From assembly GCA_025201365.1 (NCBI GenBank), contig JAIXMF010000022.1, positions 62,001 through 126,000 of the forward strand: DNA of 64,000 bases, in the 5' to 3' direction. The stretch comes from Syncephalis plumigaleata (taxonomy: Eukaryota; Zoopagomycota; Zoopagomycetes; Zoopagales; Piptocephalidaceae). A model generated the notes under the pieces. The model was not told where the DNA came from. It was given only the letters and a program-made list of their open reading frames with translations, and did no database searches. Position numbers and translations under genes: made by a program. Below are positions 23,221 to 34,400 of this stretch, one piece after another (position 1 is the first letter of the stretch; each line of letters opens with the position of its first letter).

Positions 23221-25895
23221 CTATAGAGAGTTTGGACATTCCCACTTCCATCGGGATAGTAGACGAGCCCGTTCACAATAGGATGTGGTTACAGGTAAGC
23301 CATAGATCCAAGGGGAATAAATCCAGAATGCGGCTACTATGCCTACACTTAGTATGACCAGTAATGCATGTGATATCGCACTTGATGCTGATCGATCCAA
23401 GTAGCGGAAGGCAATATCGAATAGAACACAGCTTAAAAGTACGGAAAAGTAGAAGGCAGGCAAATACTCGGTGATGAATAATGGTCGTTCCATAGTAAAG
23501 TAGGGAATGTAGTGAACGAGCCATCCAGTCACTAAGAATCCAGCCATATTCATGATAGGGAATCGATAACCTAATCATTCATCGTTACTTTGCTATTACT
23601 CTTAGTAGTAGTACAATAGAAACTTACCATGCCAGTTATCGGTATAACCTCGTTGATCACGTAGAACAAGTACTAATTGTAATAGGGCCCATACAGCAAT
23701 GGATAAGGCAGAGCATAACCATATAGGAATATTACCAATAACAAGTATGCTATAGTTGGGGGATTCAACAAGTGGAACACCCTTCTTAAATAGAGGCCAC
23801 CAAGCAGTGGGACGAGAGGCAGCAGGATGAAGTTTATCCACAAGATTACGCTTTACCGTTTGAATGGCTTTATACGTTTCCTTGAATTTCGACCAGAAAC
23901 TCGGTGAGACAATCGTGGACATTGGCGCATCTACCGGCATGGTGGGATGTTGATGCGCGGTAATACGCCATAGTAAATTATCGGGATTACCATCTCGAAT
24001 ACAGGTCACTTCATTCTGTCCGAATGCCCATGAAGGTAATACGGCATTATGCGATGATAGATAGCAGCCTAGATTGGCATGACGCAAACGGAAATACGTG
24101 TAGAGTGCCATGATTTGATGCTTTGACTGAGGAATATCACGATTATAATCGATGACATCGACAATCCAGTCATCATTGGCATCACCGGGGAAATCAGGGA
24201 ATCCATAAGCACTATTAGATACAGAAAGGAGATACATCAATGAATAAGTGAATCAATTAGTTATCATACACAACATACCTCACTTCTTTGTGATGTTCAT
24301 TCTCTGTTAATGGCGCCTTATGATCATGACTATGTAAACGACAATTGGTCATGGTGTGCATGAGACGAATACGCTCGCCGTTATATATGGGTGCCGGTGG
24401 TTCCTTATCATAGGCTACATCCGGTCTGTCGAATCGTTCTACACGCCATGTATTGAATATATCTTCATGTTGATAGAGTGTCACTTGTTGCTGACGACTA
24501 CCACCCGGATAGTAGTGCTTGTGAGAGTGTAGGAAGCTGTGCGATTTAACATGTTCTATGGTTATTTCCGAACCAAATGAGATATTCTGTGGCATGGCCG
24601 GGGTAACAATGCCATTTGACAGGGTAGAACGATACTCTAGCGACATCAATTGAGCTGAATGTGTATGTTGATTCAATACGCTAAAATGAACGGCGAAACA
24701 GGCTAGATAAACGACAGTAGGAATGGCAACTAGTGTGATAGCACGCGCTACAGCATGATGAGCCAATGCACACTAATGATTAATTGATTGATTAGTACAT
24801 GAACAATAAGACAGAGCATTATAGTCATAAGCGGGATATTTACCAGACTAACACGACGATCGCCTAATAATCGATAGAATTCCACGAGGGTAGCCATACC
24901 AATAGTACCTAGAAGGAATATGCCCGATTGCTTTGTACTAATGGTAAGGGCTAAACTCAAACCGGTAGCACCAAGCCACGACCACCAAGTAGTAGTGAAT
25001 GCCTGTTCATCGTAACGTCTAAACATCGTATAGCTTAGTACAGTGGAACCCGTAAAGAATAGCAATATAGGATCAATGGAGATATAACGGGAATTTGTAA
25101 TAAAAGCATGCTCTATAATATCATCATCATTAGTAAATTAATTAATTAATTAGTAATAGCTATGACTGCTTACCAAATAATACCATAATTGCTGCGAGTA
25201 AGGATGCCGTTGATGATTGATAGGCTGCTTTCATGGTTATATACGCCATGGTTGAGAGTAGTGCACCTAATATTGCAGAAAAGATACGTAACTCGATAAA
25301 TGGCATGTTGAATCCAATAAAAGAACTTGAAACAAATGCGTATCATAGATTAGCAACACTTAATATACGCTCGCTCTCTCTCCTTCTATAGATCGATTAC
25401 TTACGCGGCAATATTCGTAAAGTCATATTCGCCATCGTAGCCAAACAGACGAGCTATTCCTGCCAACAGTAACTTGCCAAATGGTGGTTCCACATCAATG
25501 AAAAAGGTGCCCTTAATATATTGCGACAGGTAATCACCAGTGGGTATTTCATCAAATACCGCTTGATGTGGATGCGATATATAGAATGTGCGCACTATCA
25601 ATGCAATAAGCGTGACACCGATAACCGAACGAATATCCGTGCTAGTAAGTAGTGGAGTGGAAGTAGATGGCAGATCCCGACGAGGATGACTGGTTATCGT
25701 CTTTGCCACCGAGGTAGACACCGTGCTATCCTGACTGATATGACGCGTCTCAATAGTGTTATCACTAGTAGTAGTATCGCCACTACCGCTACTACTACGC
25801 GTGGTGATAGTAGTAGTAGTCGTGGTCTCTGTAGTGGTCTCCTCTACAATAGCTACGTATTTCGACGACTCGCTCTTTTCAGATGGAGTCGCCAT
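23221..25895 (-). CDS. Protein O-mannosyltransferase (PMT family)
   Basis: About six exons run from the ATG at 25895 to TAG at 23221. A Thr/Ser-rich cytosolic N-terminus leads to the first membrane segment and the PMT loop-1 signature HQAVFDEIPTGDYLSQYIKG with FFIDVEPPFGKLLLAG; the Asp-Glu pair is the catalytic motif. The lumenal MIR domains carry FLHSHKHYYPGGSRQQQVT, LHSHDHKAPL and FPGDANDDWIVDV. The C-terminal multi-pass region ends with a PMT-type MERPLFITEYLPAFYFSVLL. It transfers mannose from dolichyl-phosphate mannose to Ser/Thr in the ER. Signature details fit the PMT1/PMT2 subfamilies; I cannot choose between them. It is divergent from the AP-3 gene, with about 266 bp between the starts. 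Confidence 0.9.
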
Positions 25896-26161
25896 ATTTT
25901 GACCAGAAGAACAGGAACTAGCTGTGTACTATAGTGTAAAGATAAGAAAGAATGAAATAGAGATAGAGTGAACAACAGGCGAGAGAAAGAGAGTAATAAG
26001 AGGAGAGACAAAGGGCGCATACAAGTTGTTGTATTATACGAGAATGAGTTTGTCGTCATCAATGTTTATCAATATAGAAACGATGATCCACGTCATAAAT
26101 AAAAATAAGTTACTCCTCTCTCTCTTTATTCTATCTATCCCTTTACTTTCTTGTCTATACA

Positions 26162-26858
26162 ATGATCAAGTCTATTCTTATATTCAATAATCAGGGTAAA
26201 CCACGTCTTACCAAGTTCTATCAGCAAGTAGTACGTTACAATAAATATAAATCTAGTCATTGTCTTTCTATTTCTTATCAAACAAACTTATCACTATTAC
26301 TAGGATACAGTTGCACAACAACACATCTTACAAGAGATTCACCAGCTACTAGTGCAACGACCAGAAACCGACTGCAACTTTCTCGAAGGGACACGTCTAG
26401 TAGGTGGCGAGGATACACGCGTAATCTATCGTCACTATGCAACCCTATACTTTGTATTTGTAGTTGATAGAGCAGAAAGTGAACTAGGCATCTTGGATCT
26501 GATTCATGTAAGAGAGGATATACAATCTTGTCAGTATTAGTATTCACTGTGATGTATCTCTGTCATTAGACGTTTGTCGAGTGTCTAGATCGTTGTTTCG
26601 AGAATGTCTGTGAACTCGATCTTATATTCCACTTTGATCAAGTACATAATATACTGGCAGAAATGGTTTGTGGTGGCATGGTAAGTCTACCTAGTGTATA
26701 TACAATATATATCTCTTGTTAATCTATCTATTTATTTATATTAGGTATTGGAAACGAATGTTAACGAGATTACCAGTGCAGCCAAACAAACTAATAAACC
26801 TAACAATCGACGTGCATCAACATTACATACACCAGTAGTAGGATTAGGTCGTCGTTAA
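26162..26858 (+). CDS. APS3: AP-3 adaptor complex sigma subunit
   Basis: Four exons: 26162-26227, 26304-26507, 26570-26680, 26745-26858 (165 codons). The N-terminus MIKSILIFNNQGKPRLTKFY is the AP-3 sigma signature. CNFLEGTRLVGGEDTRVIYR, HYATLYFVFVVDRAESELGI and FVECLDRCFENVCELDLIF follow, and the Lys/Arg-rich tail after VLETN is short. The protein is the small longin-like subunit of AP-3, which sorts cargo from endosome or Golgi to the vacuole. It converges with the SAM carrier gene; the stop codons are 72 bp apart. Confidence 0.95.
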
Positions 26859-26930
26859 TCATCATTATTCATCAATGTAATAAATACTACATATCAATAT
26901 CATTATAGGATAGTTTACTTTCATGTATTT

Positions 26931-28194
26931 CTACGACAATTCCTTGATTACTTTTTCATAAACACCTAGAAATATGGCACCACCAATACTAATCCATAAT
27001 ACACGCGGTACCACGCCTTTAAGTAGAACTTGCGGTCCTTCTTCGCGTACCATTCGACGTAATAAACTTATTGAACTACATTGCTACTCATCATATACAT
27101 TGATTATCATTGATGTTATTGCTTCATTTCCCTTCTTTCCTTGCTACTCACCTCATCTGATAACATTTTACGCGTTTTAAGTACGTCTAATGGTGTGGTT
27201 AGAGCGGCAGCACATCCACCTGCCACTACACCACATAGAGCAGCACGCCATGGAGTAAGCGATGTTTGATCACGTTGATGAGCCCATAATTGCTAGTGTC
27301 ATCATCGATTACTAGACCAATTCATTATTATTCTTCAAGCCTACTTACTTTTAGATATTCATAGAGTGGGAATTGTATACACGTAAATGGAATCTATAAT
27401 ACAAATGTTGATCTATCCTATCCAGTAGAGAGAACACATAATAATCACTTACTTCTCGCATGATAGTAGTGCCAAATCCTCGGTAGAATTCACGTAGTCC
27501 ATCTCGTTGCCATAGTTTAATAGCCACCGATAATGAACTTAATGATCGTGTACGATGATGGTGATGATGCTGTTGTTGTTGTTGATGTGGTACCGGATTG
27601 TTTTGTGTTTGTGCTCGTTGTTTAACCACTTCAACTGGGACACGTATTAAACAAGCAGCCTAGTTATCTCATTAGTTTACTAATTCATACTAATAGTAGT
27701 TACATTACCATTTCAGCGGTAGATGCAGCCAACATATGATGCCACGCTGCTTGTCGACTATTCGATGCTGTGCCGAACCATTGCTTTAATTGATCGTAAA
27801 CACAAAAGAAAATGGCCGCTAATCAATGATGACACCATTATATTACTACTACTATAAGTACTCTATTATTACGAAGCAACAAGCAAGTAACTCACCATTG
27901 GGTGCCGATCCTAATAAGACAGATGGCATACCACGATAAATACCGCGAAAACCACCCGATTGACGAAATCCTTCTTTAGCTTGTAGTCGTGTTTTTAACG
28001 TATCCAATGGATATAAACTTAAATCAACTGTCATACCCGCTACCGCTCCTGCCTATGAATAACATATAAGTGTCGGTGATTATATTGACATACCGCTGAC
28101 TTGCCACTAATGAATGCTTAAATGTCGGTGACACATTTGATAGAACGCGTGTATTACTACTAGTAGTAGTAGTTGAGTCGCGTATATCATTCAT
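26931..28194 (-). CDS. PET8: Mitochondrial S-adenosylmethionine carrier (Pet8/SLC25A26 type)
   Basis: This is a member of the mitochondrial carrier family, from the ATG at 28194 to TAG at 26931 over about seven exons. Repeat 1 has [19 protein letters not shown] with [20 protein letters not shown], very close to SAM carriers. Repeat 2 has [15 protein letters not shown] and a His/Gln-rich insert, then [15 protein letters not shown]. Repeat 3 has [18 protein letters not shown] and [16 protein letters not shown]. The first intron appears to use a GC donor (SLV|GCAAGT, donor base at 28104), which restores the expected SLVAGAVAG junction; the nearby GTATGT would break the frame. It imports SAM into mitochondria. 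TIR element 2 begins about 109 bp upstream of the ATG. Confidence 0.88.
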
Positions 28195-28577
28195 TATAAA
28201 TATCCTATGACTTTTATTCTTTCTCTCGTTATTAAGAAGAGATTAGTAAAGGTAAAGGTCAAATGTGGAGAAAAGAGAAAGAAGAAACTATTATTGTTGT
28301 CATACAGGGGTTTTTCAACCGATTAACACTGCTGGCCTTTAACATTTGTTGTTTATCAATAAATAATCTTGCACAATTGTTAGCATCATTATCGCATTAA
28401 TATTATTATTGAGTAGTTGTCATTGCTCTAGCAGTTGAGGGATATGTTAATGATTGCGATATCATCTATTACAATTAGTGATAATAAACAATCGTTATTC
28501 CTCATTATTAGTTAATAGAAACATATTGCTCGCTCTAATGTAATCAATAACAATATAATATGGTTTATTAATGTTTG

Positions 28578-30206
28578 TTAGAGTTCACCATATTCATGTA
28601 TAATTTCCACACGACTGTTAAATGAATTATATATCATACCAAGCATTGCATAAGTATCCAATCCTTCGTCCATATTTGATACTTCCAATTCGCGTATTGT
28701 TTCTTTTGTATTGATGTCTACAAGCAATTGGCTGCACCCGCCCTTAAGATCTCTTACATCAAAAATATAGAGATCTCCAATAATATGTTTGATGGACTTT
28801 GTACCCGGTATTCGTAATACTTGATCGTCATTGTAGGATAAGTCTGTCCATACTTTTGTTGAGCTGGACTCGGGTATTGAATAATCGCATCCAGCCCTTA
28901 ACAATGGGGTAGGTATATGTTGGTCAATTATGGTGTAGCAATTACGTGTAGTATGGCTTTGACCATTGGATGTTATACTATGTATTACGTGTATAGCATA
29001 ATCAGCATAATCATGTAATCTGATGATCATATGCGAATCGTATGAACTAAATATTTCCAGCCCCACATTCGGTACCCTCTCAGGTAGTTGAAGCCAGCCA
29101 CTTTGCAATTGTATAACAGTATTATTGCTCGAGAACTGGTATAATGCCCATTCAAGACGGCCCACATCATCATCGGCTAGTCTTGCCGTGTATACTATTG
29201 CTGTATTATTGGTTGTCTTATAGAAACATGACGTCTCCCATGCATCATCAATGCTTCCTTGACACATGATACTATTATCTATATCGAATACCATTACATT
29301 CACTAAATTCATTGGTTATTAGCACTAGTTATATGGTATCATTGTATAGGTATCATTCTTACAAATAGGTGAAAACATGTATTGCAGGTATCCCTTGTTC
29401 ACTAATAATACCCATTTCCCCTGAATTGTCTTCACTTCATATGGTGCTGGAATGGCAGATGTGGTGATAACACCACCATGTTTGCGAGAGAGCATTCTTA
29501 CATAATAGTCGGTGTCGCTCTCGATTACAAAAGGAAAAACAACTATGTAATGGTCGCCCGTAGCATATTTACACCATTTTTCATTACCGTTATCCAGTGA
29601 AAGAACATTTGGCGATGTGGAGAATGTGCTGTTATACACAGTATTGTTACTTGATCTCAGATTTGGATGTGGCAAATATTCTAGAGTATAATTATGAATT
29701 GGTGTTTCGTCTGAACGATCTTGCTGCTTAATAAATATCCGATTATCATAACCATATCTACGGTACCATACTCCATCCTTATCAGCTTTCATATCGATAT
29801 TTGTGATATTACATCGTCCATATCGCCAATTATTCTCGGTGCTCACTCGTCGACGATATGTGTTGTACCAGTCCACATTCTCTAGTAGATCGGCTCGTTT
29901 ATCCAATGTACATGGATTGTTGACATCCGTGCGTACACACCACAATACGAAATCCATTTCTTTAACATAATATGCTCCCGATAGGAAATCACTATGGTAT
30001 AGTGCTTGCCATAATATTGGGTCATTTCGAATACTGTTTCTTAACGAGTGACAACATGCTGATAAACGCAATAATGCGGTATGACCAAGTAGACTACGGA
30101 AGACACGCTGATCATGAAATGGAAGACTATTCAGACAAACTAGTAATCTACAAGACAAGTTGGAATTACTCGATACTTCAGTAGTAGTAGAAGTAGTAGT
30201 AGACAT
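28578..30206 (-). CDS. F-box protein within TIR element 2
   Basis: The start ATG is at 30206; a longer reading would need a non-ATG start. One 60-nt intron is inferred (GTAAGA donor, CTAATAAC branch site, TTTAG acceptor, about 29303-29362); it joins YMFSPI to LNVMVFDIDN in phase, and the same intron with GTAAGT is present in the paralogue at 60 kb. The product is about 517 residues. After a Ser/Thr-rich start, an F-box is seen at residues 24-75: SLPFHDQRVFRSLLGH, then LLRLSACCHSLRNSI and LWQALYH. The rest has no motif I recognise, though repeated VWTDLSYNDDQVLRI-type strands could form a beta-propeller-like domain. It would bind Skp1 in an SCF ubiquitin ligase and recruit an unknown substrate. 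It may be cargo or a captured host gene. Confidence 0.7.
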
Positions 30207-30329
30207 AGTGGAATGGAATAAGAAAGACAATAAGGGGTAGAGAAATACGATGACGTTATTTTAATCAAGAATACACAAATAAATCATATGCAAGTGTGGA
30301 TAACAATGAAGCATGGTGTTCAAGTCTTT

Positions 30330-30632
30330 CTAATTGACGAGATATCCTACTGTCACTTGTCATGCCTTCTTAATATGAGTACAATCTATAACAATATACT
30401 AATTCATTATTCTATTAGATGTACACATCAGAATTGTAAAGATGACATGAAAGGTAAAGGATTCGAGTATCGTGTATGGAATCGGGATATGGCAGCATAT
30501 TTGAATTCTAATCAAATTATTCTCAGTCTTCGCAATGGAAATGGTGTTCTAACACAACTACACCAAAGTGCCATTACTTCTAAATGTTCAAGAAATGAAG
30601 GACAAGGACAACAAGAAACAACTTATCCGTGA
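30330..30632 (+). pseudogene. Fanzor/TnpB-like C-terminal remnant in TIR element 2
   Basis: The open stretch contains LIDEISYCHLSC (zinc-ribbon half and upstream strand), a former intron that stays open, then RCTHQNCKDDMKGKGFEY, RVWNRDMAAYLN and QIILSLRNGNG. The WNRDxxAxLN motif followed by an I-L-x-L-x-x-N-G segment matches my knowledge of the RuvC-III end of eukaryotic TnpB homologues (Fanzor), where RDxNAAxNI carries the last catalytic Asp. The ancestral GT donor has become AT. Everything upstream, including the other catalytic residues, is missing. It ends about 95 bp from the transposon terminus, where Fanzor genes typically end. No function expected. Confidence 0.5.
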
Positions 30633-30727
30633 TGGTTATTGCTTCCACATCTAAATACGTATTAACGTGACTATGATTTATTCGTAAAAACGAAATACTA
30701 ACAGCGTTAATCAAAAGGAAAACTCTG

Positions 30728-31451
30728 TAATCACACCATTCTTAAATAATAATAAAAACATCTTCATTTATTTGATGGTATATGTGTATGATGCTTTGTA
30801 CTTGATGGAACAAGATAGTACAATTAGAGTAGCACACATATACCATAGATGCGGGTCAGAATAAAAGCAATTAAAACAAAAGAGGAGCAAAAGAAAACTG
30901 TATGATAAGTGAAAGGGGAACAAGAAGATGGCATCTCTCGTGTATTATTCCAAAGTTATACGATTCAATGATTCTTTCCATTCATTATAAAGATAACTAA
31001 TGAAATGACACTTCAACAATATCGCGTATCATGACAGTAATTGTAATGTTCTAATAGTGTATGAGTGCCTTCATATAGTAGTATAATGGCGCAAAAAGAA
31101 TGGAAATGAACTCGACTATTGTGTTGAAACAGTATAAGAGAGAAAAAGTAATACGATAGATGATAAAAGCAAGAGAACAGTTGCTTCTAAATAGAAGTAA
31201 GTGTAAGAGAGAGAGATACGCAAATAAGAAAAAGAGACTCAAAACTAAATATCAATAGAGGGACAATATTGATAAGTAAAAGAAAAGAGATAATCGCTAC
31301 TCTATATGTATATATGTATATATATATGTTTGTAAGGAAACCACCCGCATCGTTATATGATAGCTATAATAATAATGAAGATGTATATCGTAGATGTTGT
31401 TGATAATATCATGTAATCGTAACTACTATTCTCAATCAATCAAGTATCATT
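30728..31451. other. Intergenic region between TIR element 2 and the RRM gene
   Basis: AT-rich, no supported gene. It should include the 3' UTR of the RRM gene. A TATATG microsatellite lies near 31303-31330. Confidence 0.5.
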
Positions 31452-34400
31452 TTACCATAGACGACCTGCTAGACGAGATTCCAATGAAGATTGACGTTTC
31501 CATGGATTAGCAGTGTTGATCATTGCATCAGTTGATGTTGATGAAGTGATGGCAGCCATTGTAGTTGAAGTAGTAGCGGTAGCAGTACTTCCACAAATAG
31601 TAGGTGACATAATTGGTGACACAATAGAATCACTACTATGATTATTACTATTGCTTATGAATAATTCTTGATAATTATTACTACTACCAGTAGCAGTAGT
31701 AGTAGTAGTAGTAGCAGTAGCATGACGCTCTGCTCCTACGGCCATGGAACGAGGACCACGCGTGCCCCATGAGAACAATGAGACATCCATGGTATTCTGT
31801 GGCATACACGTATCAAGTGGTGGAAATATTTCCAATTGTGACTGATGTGCAGTATTAGCAGCAGTGGTAGTAGTAGTAAGAATCATATCAGGATCCATTG
31901 ACATTTGTGATGAGAATAGTGCTTCAGTCATCCATTGTGATGATGATGCAGATGCAGATGATGCAGGCATTGATGATACTAATGAACCTACAACATTATT
32001 AGATGCAATAGGTGGTGATTGAGCTGGTTCACCTGTAGCATCTACCACATCTATAACCTTATGATTTATCGTAGTAGTTGTCGTAGCAGTTGATGATGAT
32101 TGATCGAACATCCTAGTTAATGATGCGCTTAAACCATTATGACTACTCATAACAGGAGATGATGCAGATGATAATAATTCGCCACTTCCCAAGGCAGGTG
32201 GAAGTGGTGATGACGATTGGTAAAGTGTCTCATCCGATAGATTATTAGACCATGCATCACTAATGGGTAACACGTTGGGTGACATGGCAGGTGATCCAAC
32301 CGAGCCTGCATTGGCATCCAACTCGGGACGAGGCGGATTGGCACATCGATCCTTGCCGAAATTAACGCGAACCCGCTCGTAGCCAGGTTTACCACGAATG
32401 GCATCGACTGCTTTCACGGCAGCGGCCACACTTGTAAAATTAACGAATGCACACTGACGTTCGGGTAGCGTGTTAACTAGTTCAATCTCGCCGTATTCAG
32501 CGAAATCATCACGAAGTCGTTCGACGGTGAACACGCGTGCATCGTCTAGACCGCCTAGGTAAACATTACGACTGGCACCTACACTGACTGCACGCATAAC
32601 CTCGGCGGGCAATGGACGTGGTCTTCCCCAGCCAGGTCGTAAACGCTGATGCTTCACGACTAATCCCGGGTGAAGTGCACGTCGATAAAAGTCGGCCGCA
32701 GAATCAGCAGTAATGAAACTAACAAAGGCAATTCGTTTCTCGGGAATCAATCGAATTCGTTCTAATGCACCGCCACGAATAACATTGCATAGATCTTCCA
32801 CGGTAGTACTACGCTTAAGATTGCCCAAATAGACGGTACGATGATCGGGTGATGGTGGTACCATGGGTTGATCAAGCATCATCATGGCAGTGGGTGATCC
32901 AGGATTGGACAGAATGGTGGTAGCACCTGTATTCGCACCAGTTGGCGTGTTACAATTGCTATCGTTGCCATTCATGCCAACTAGTATCATTGAATCATTA
33001 TTTAATGTCGAGGGTGATTGTACTGCCGCTAATGGTGGTGAACAAACAACCGATTGAATGTTGGTCGGTGGTAGTGTTTGCTGTTGTGCTTGTACAAATA
33101 GATTTGTATTGGGACCATTAATGATAGTATTACCAGTGGAATGGTTGACATGATGATTATGGTTGTGATTATTAGGAGCAGAATTGGCTTGCATCCATGA
33201 TATCGATGATAAAATTGAATTGGGACCTTGTTGTTGTTGTTGCTGGTCTAATGTTACAGCAGCCAATTCTGGTGACATGGTCATGGCTCTACCATTTGTC
33301 GTACTAGCGCTAGGATGATTGTAATTGGCATTAGGTAACATGGCCGTGTTAGATGATAGTGTCGCAGATATTTGAGCTGAAATCGACTGTCCAGCAGCAT
33401 TGGCATTAGCATTAGGTGACACTCCAAATGCCATTGGATTGTGTACTGGTGGCAGTTGTGCATCATTGGAGATAACATTACCAAATGAATCAGTACGATT
33501 ACGTGCAGCTGCCGCGTAGGCCATGGCAGCTACTGCATTCGGTGGATAAATAATAGTATTCGTATTAGTATTCGTAGTATTGTTATTATTACTATTGTTA
33601 TTACTATTACTATTATTATTATTGTTGCTGCTGTTATTGTTAATGAGACCTTGTGCATTCATGGCCATCATCGTTTGTTGATGCTGTTGTAGCAGTTGTT
33701 GTTGTACACGCTGCTGTTGCTGTGCCTGCTGTTGCTGTTGCTGTTGATGCGCCAATTGTTGATGCGCTTGTTGCGATACCGCGCCACGTCCCAGATCCAT
33801 ACGATCGAGTTGCGATAGACCGGTGGATGGTCCATCCGGTTGTAGTGCACCATTAACAAGCACACATCGATCTCGTCCGTATCCAACTTGTCTACCAAGC
33901 CATTGATCGGATGATGATCTGAACCATGCCACGCAACGAATGGCATCGGCAATCGACGTGAAATGCACGAACGCAATACGTCGATCGGGGAACCAGCGTA
34001 AGGTTTCCACTTCACCGAATTGCTCGCAAGCATCTCGTACACGTGGCTCGGTGTCCTCGGGAACGAGTGCACTGATGAAGACAGCACGTGTGGCGCCGTC
34101 TTCTTCGGCTGCGCGTAAAACGTGGAGCGGCACTGGTGATGGCTTGCCCCAGCTAACCTTGATCTCTTGACCGTTGACGATAAGCGAGCGACGAGTAAGA
34201 TGATTGGTAGTGGCACCATTGACGGGACTCGACACGCCACCGTTACTACCACCATTCGAACCGGCATAGTCATTATGGAATGCGGACGCAGCAGCAGCAC
34301 TAAGGAAACTGATAAAGGCACAGCCACGCTCGGGTAACATACGAATGGATTCGATAACGCCATGAGCACGAATCTGCTCCAAGATATCACGCGCGTCGGT

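Larger units (their letters stand above)
28305..30727. mobile_element. TIR element 2 (2.4 kb) carrying an F-box gene
   Basis: The left end CAGGGGTTTTTCAACCGATT and the right end, inverted, CAGAGTTTTCCTTTTGATT continue through an AACRCTG core, giving an imperfect inverted repeat of about 28 bp. TA flanks both sides (28303-28304 and 30728-30729). Inside, from left: a 190-bp noncoding tail shared with elements 1 and 3, an F-box gene on the minus strand, and a Fanzor-like remnant on the plus strand ending about 95 bp from the right terminus. No transposase. The left end is 109 bp from the start codon of the SAM carrier gene. Confidence 0.78.

Noticed and set aside
28091-28104. GTATGT at the end of SAM carrier exon 1 as the donor
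   Set aside because: It leaves phase 2 and no acceptor that keeps the GAVAGMTVD frame. The GCAAGT 12 bases earlier gives the expected SLVAGAVAG in phase.
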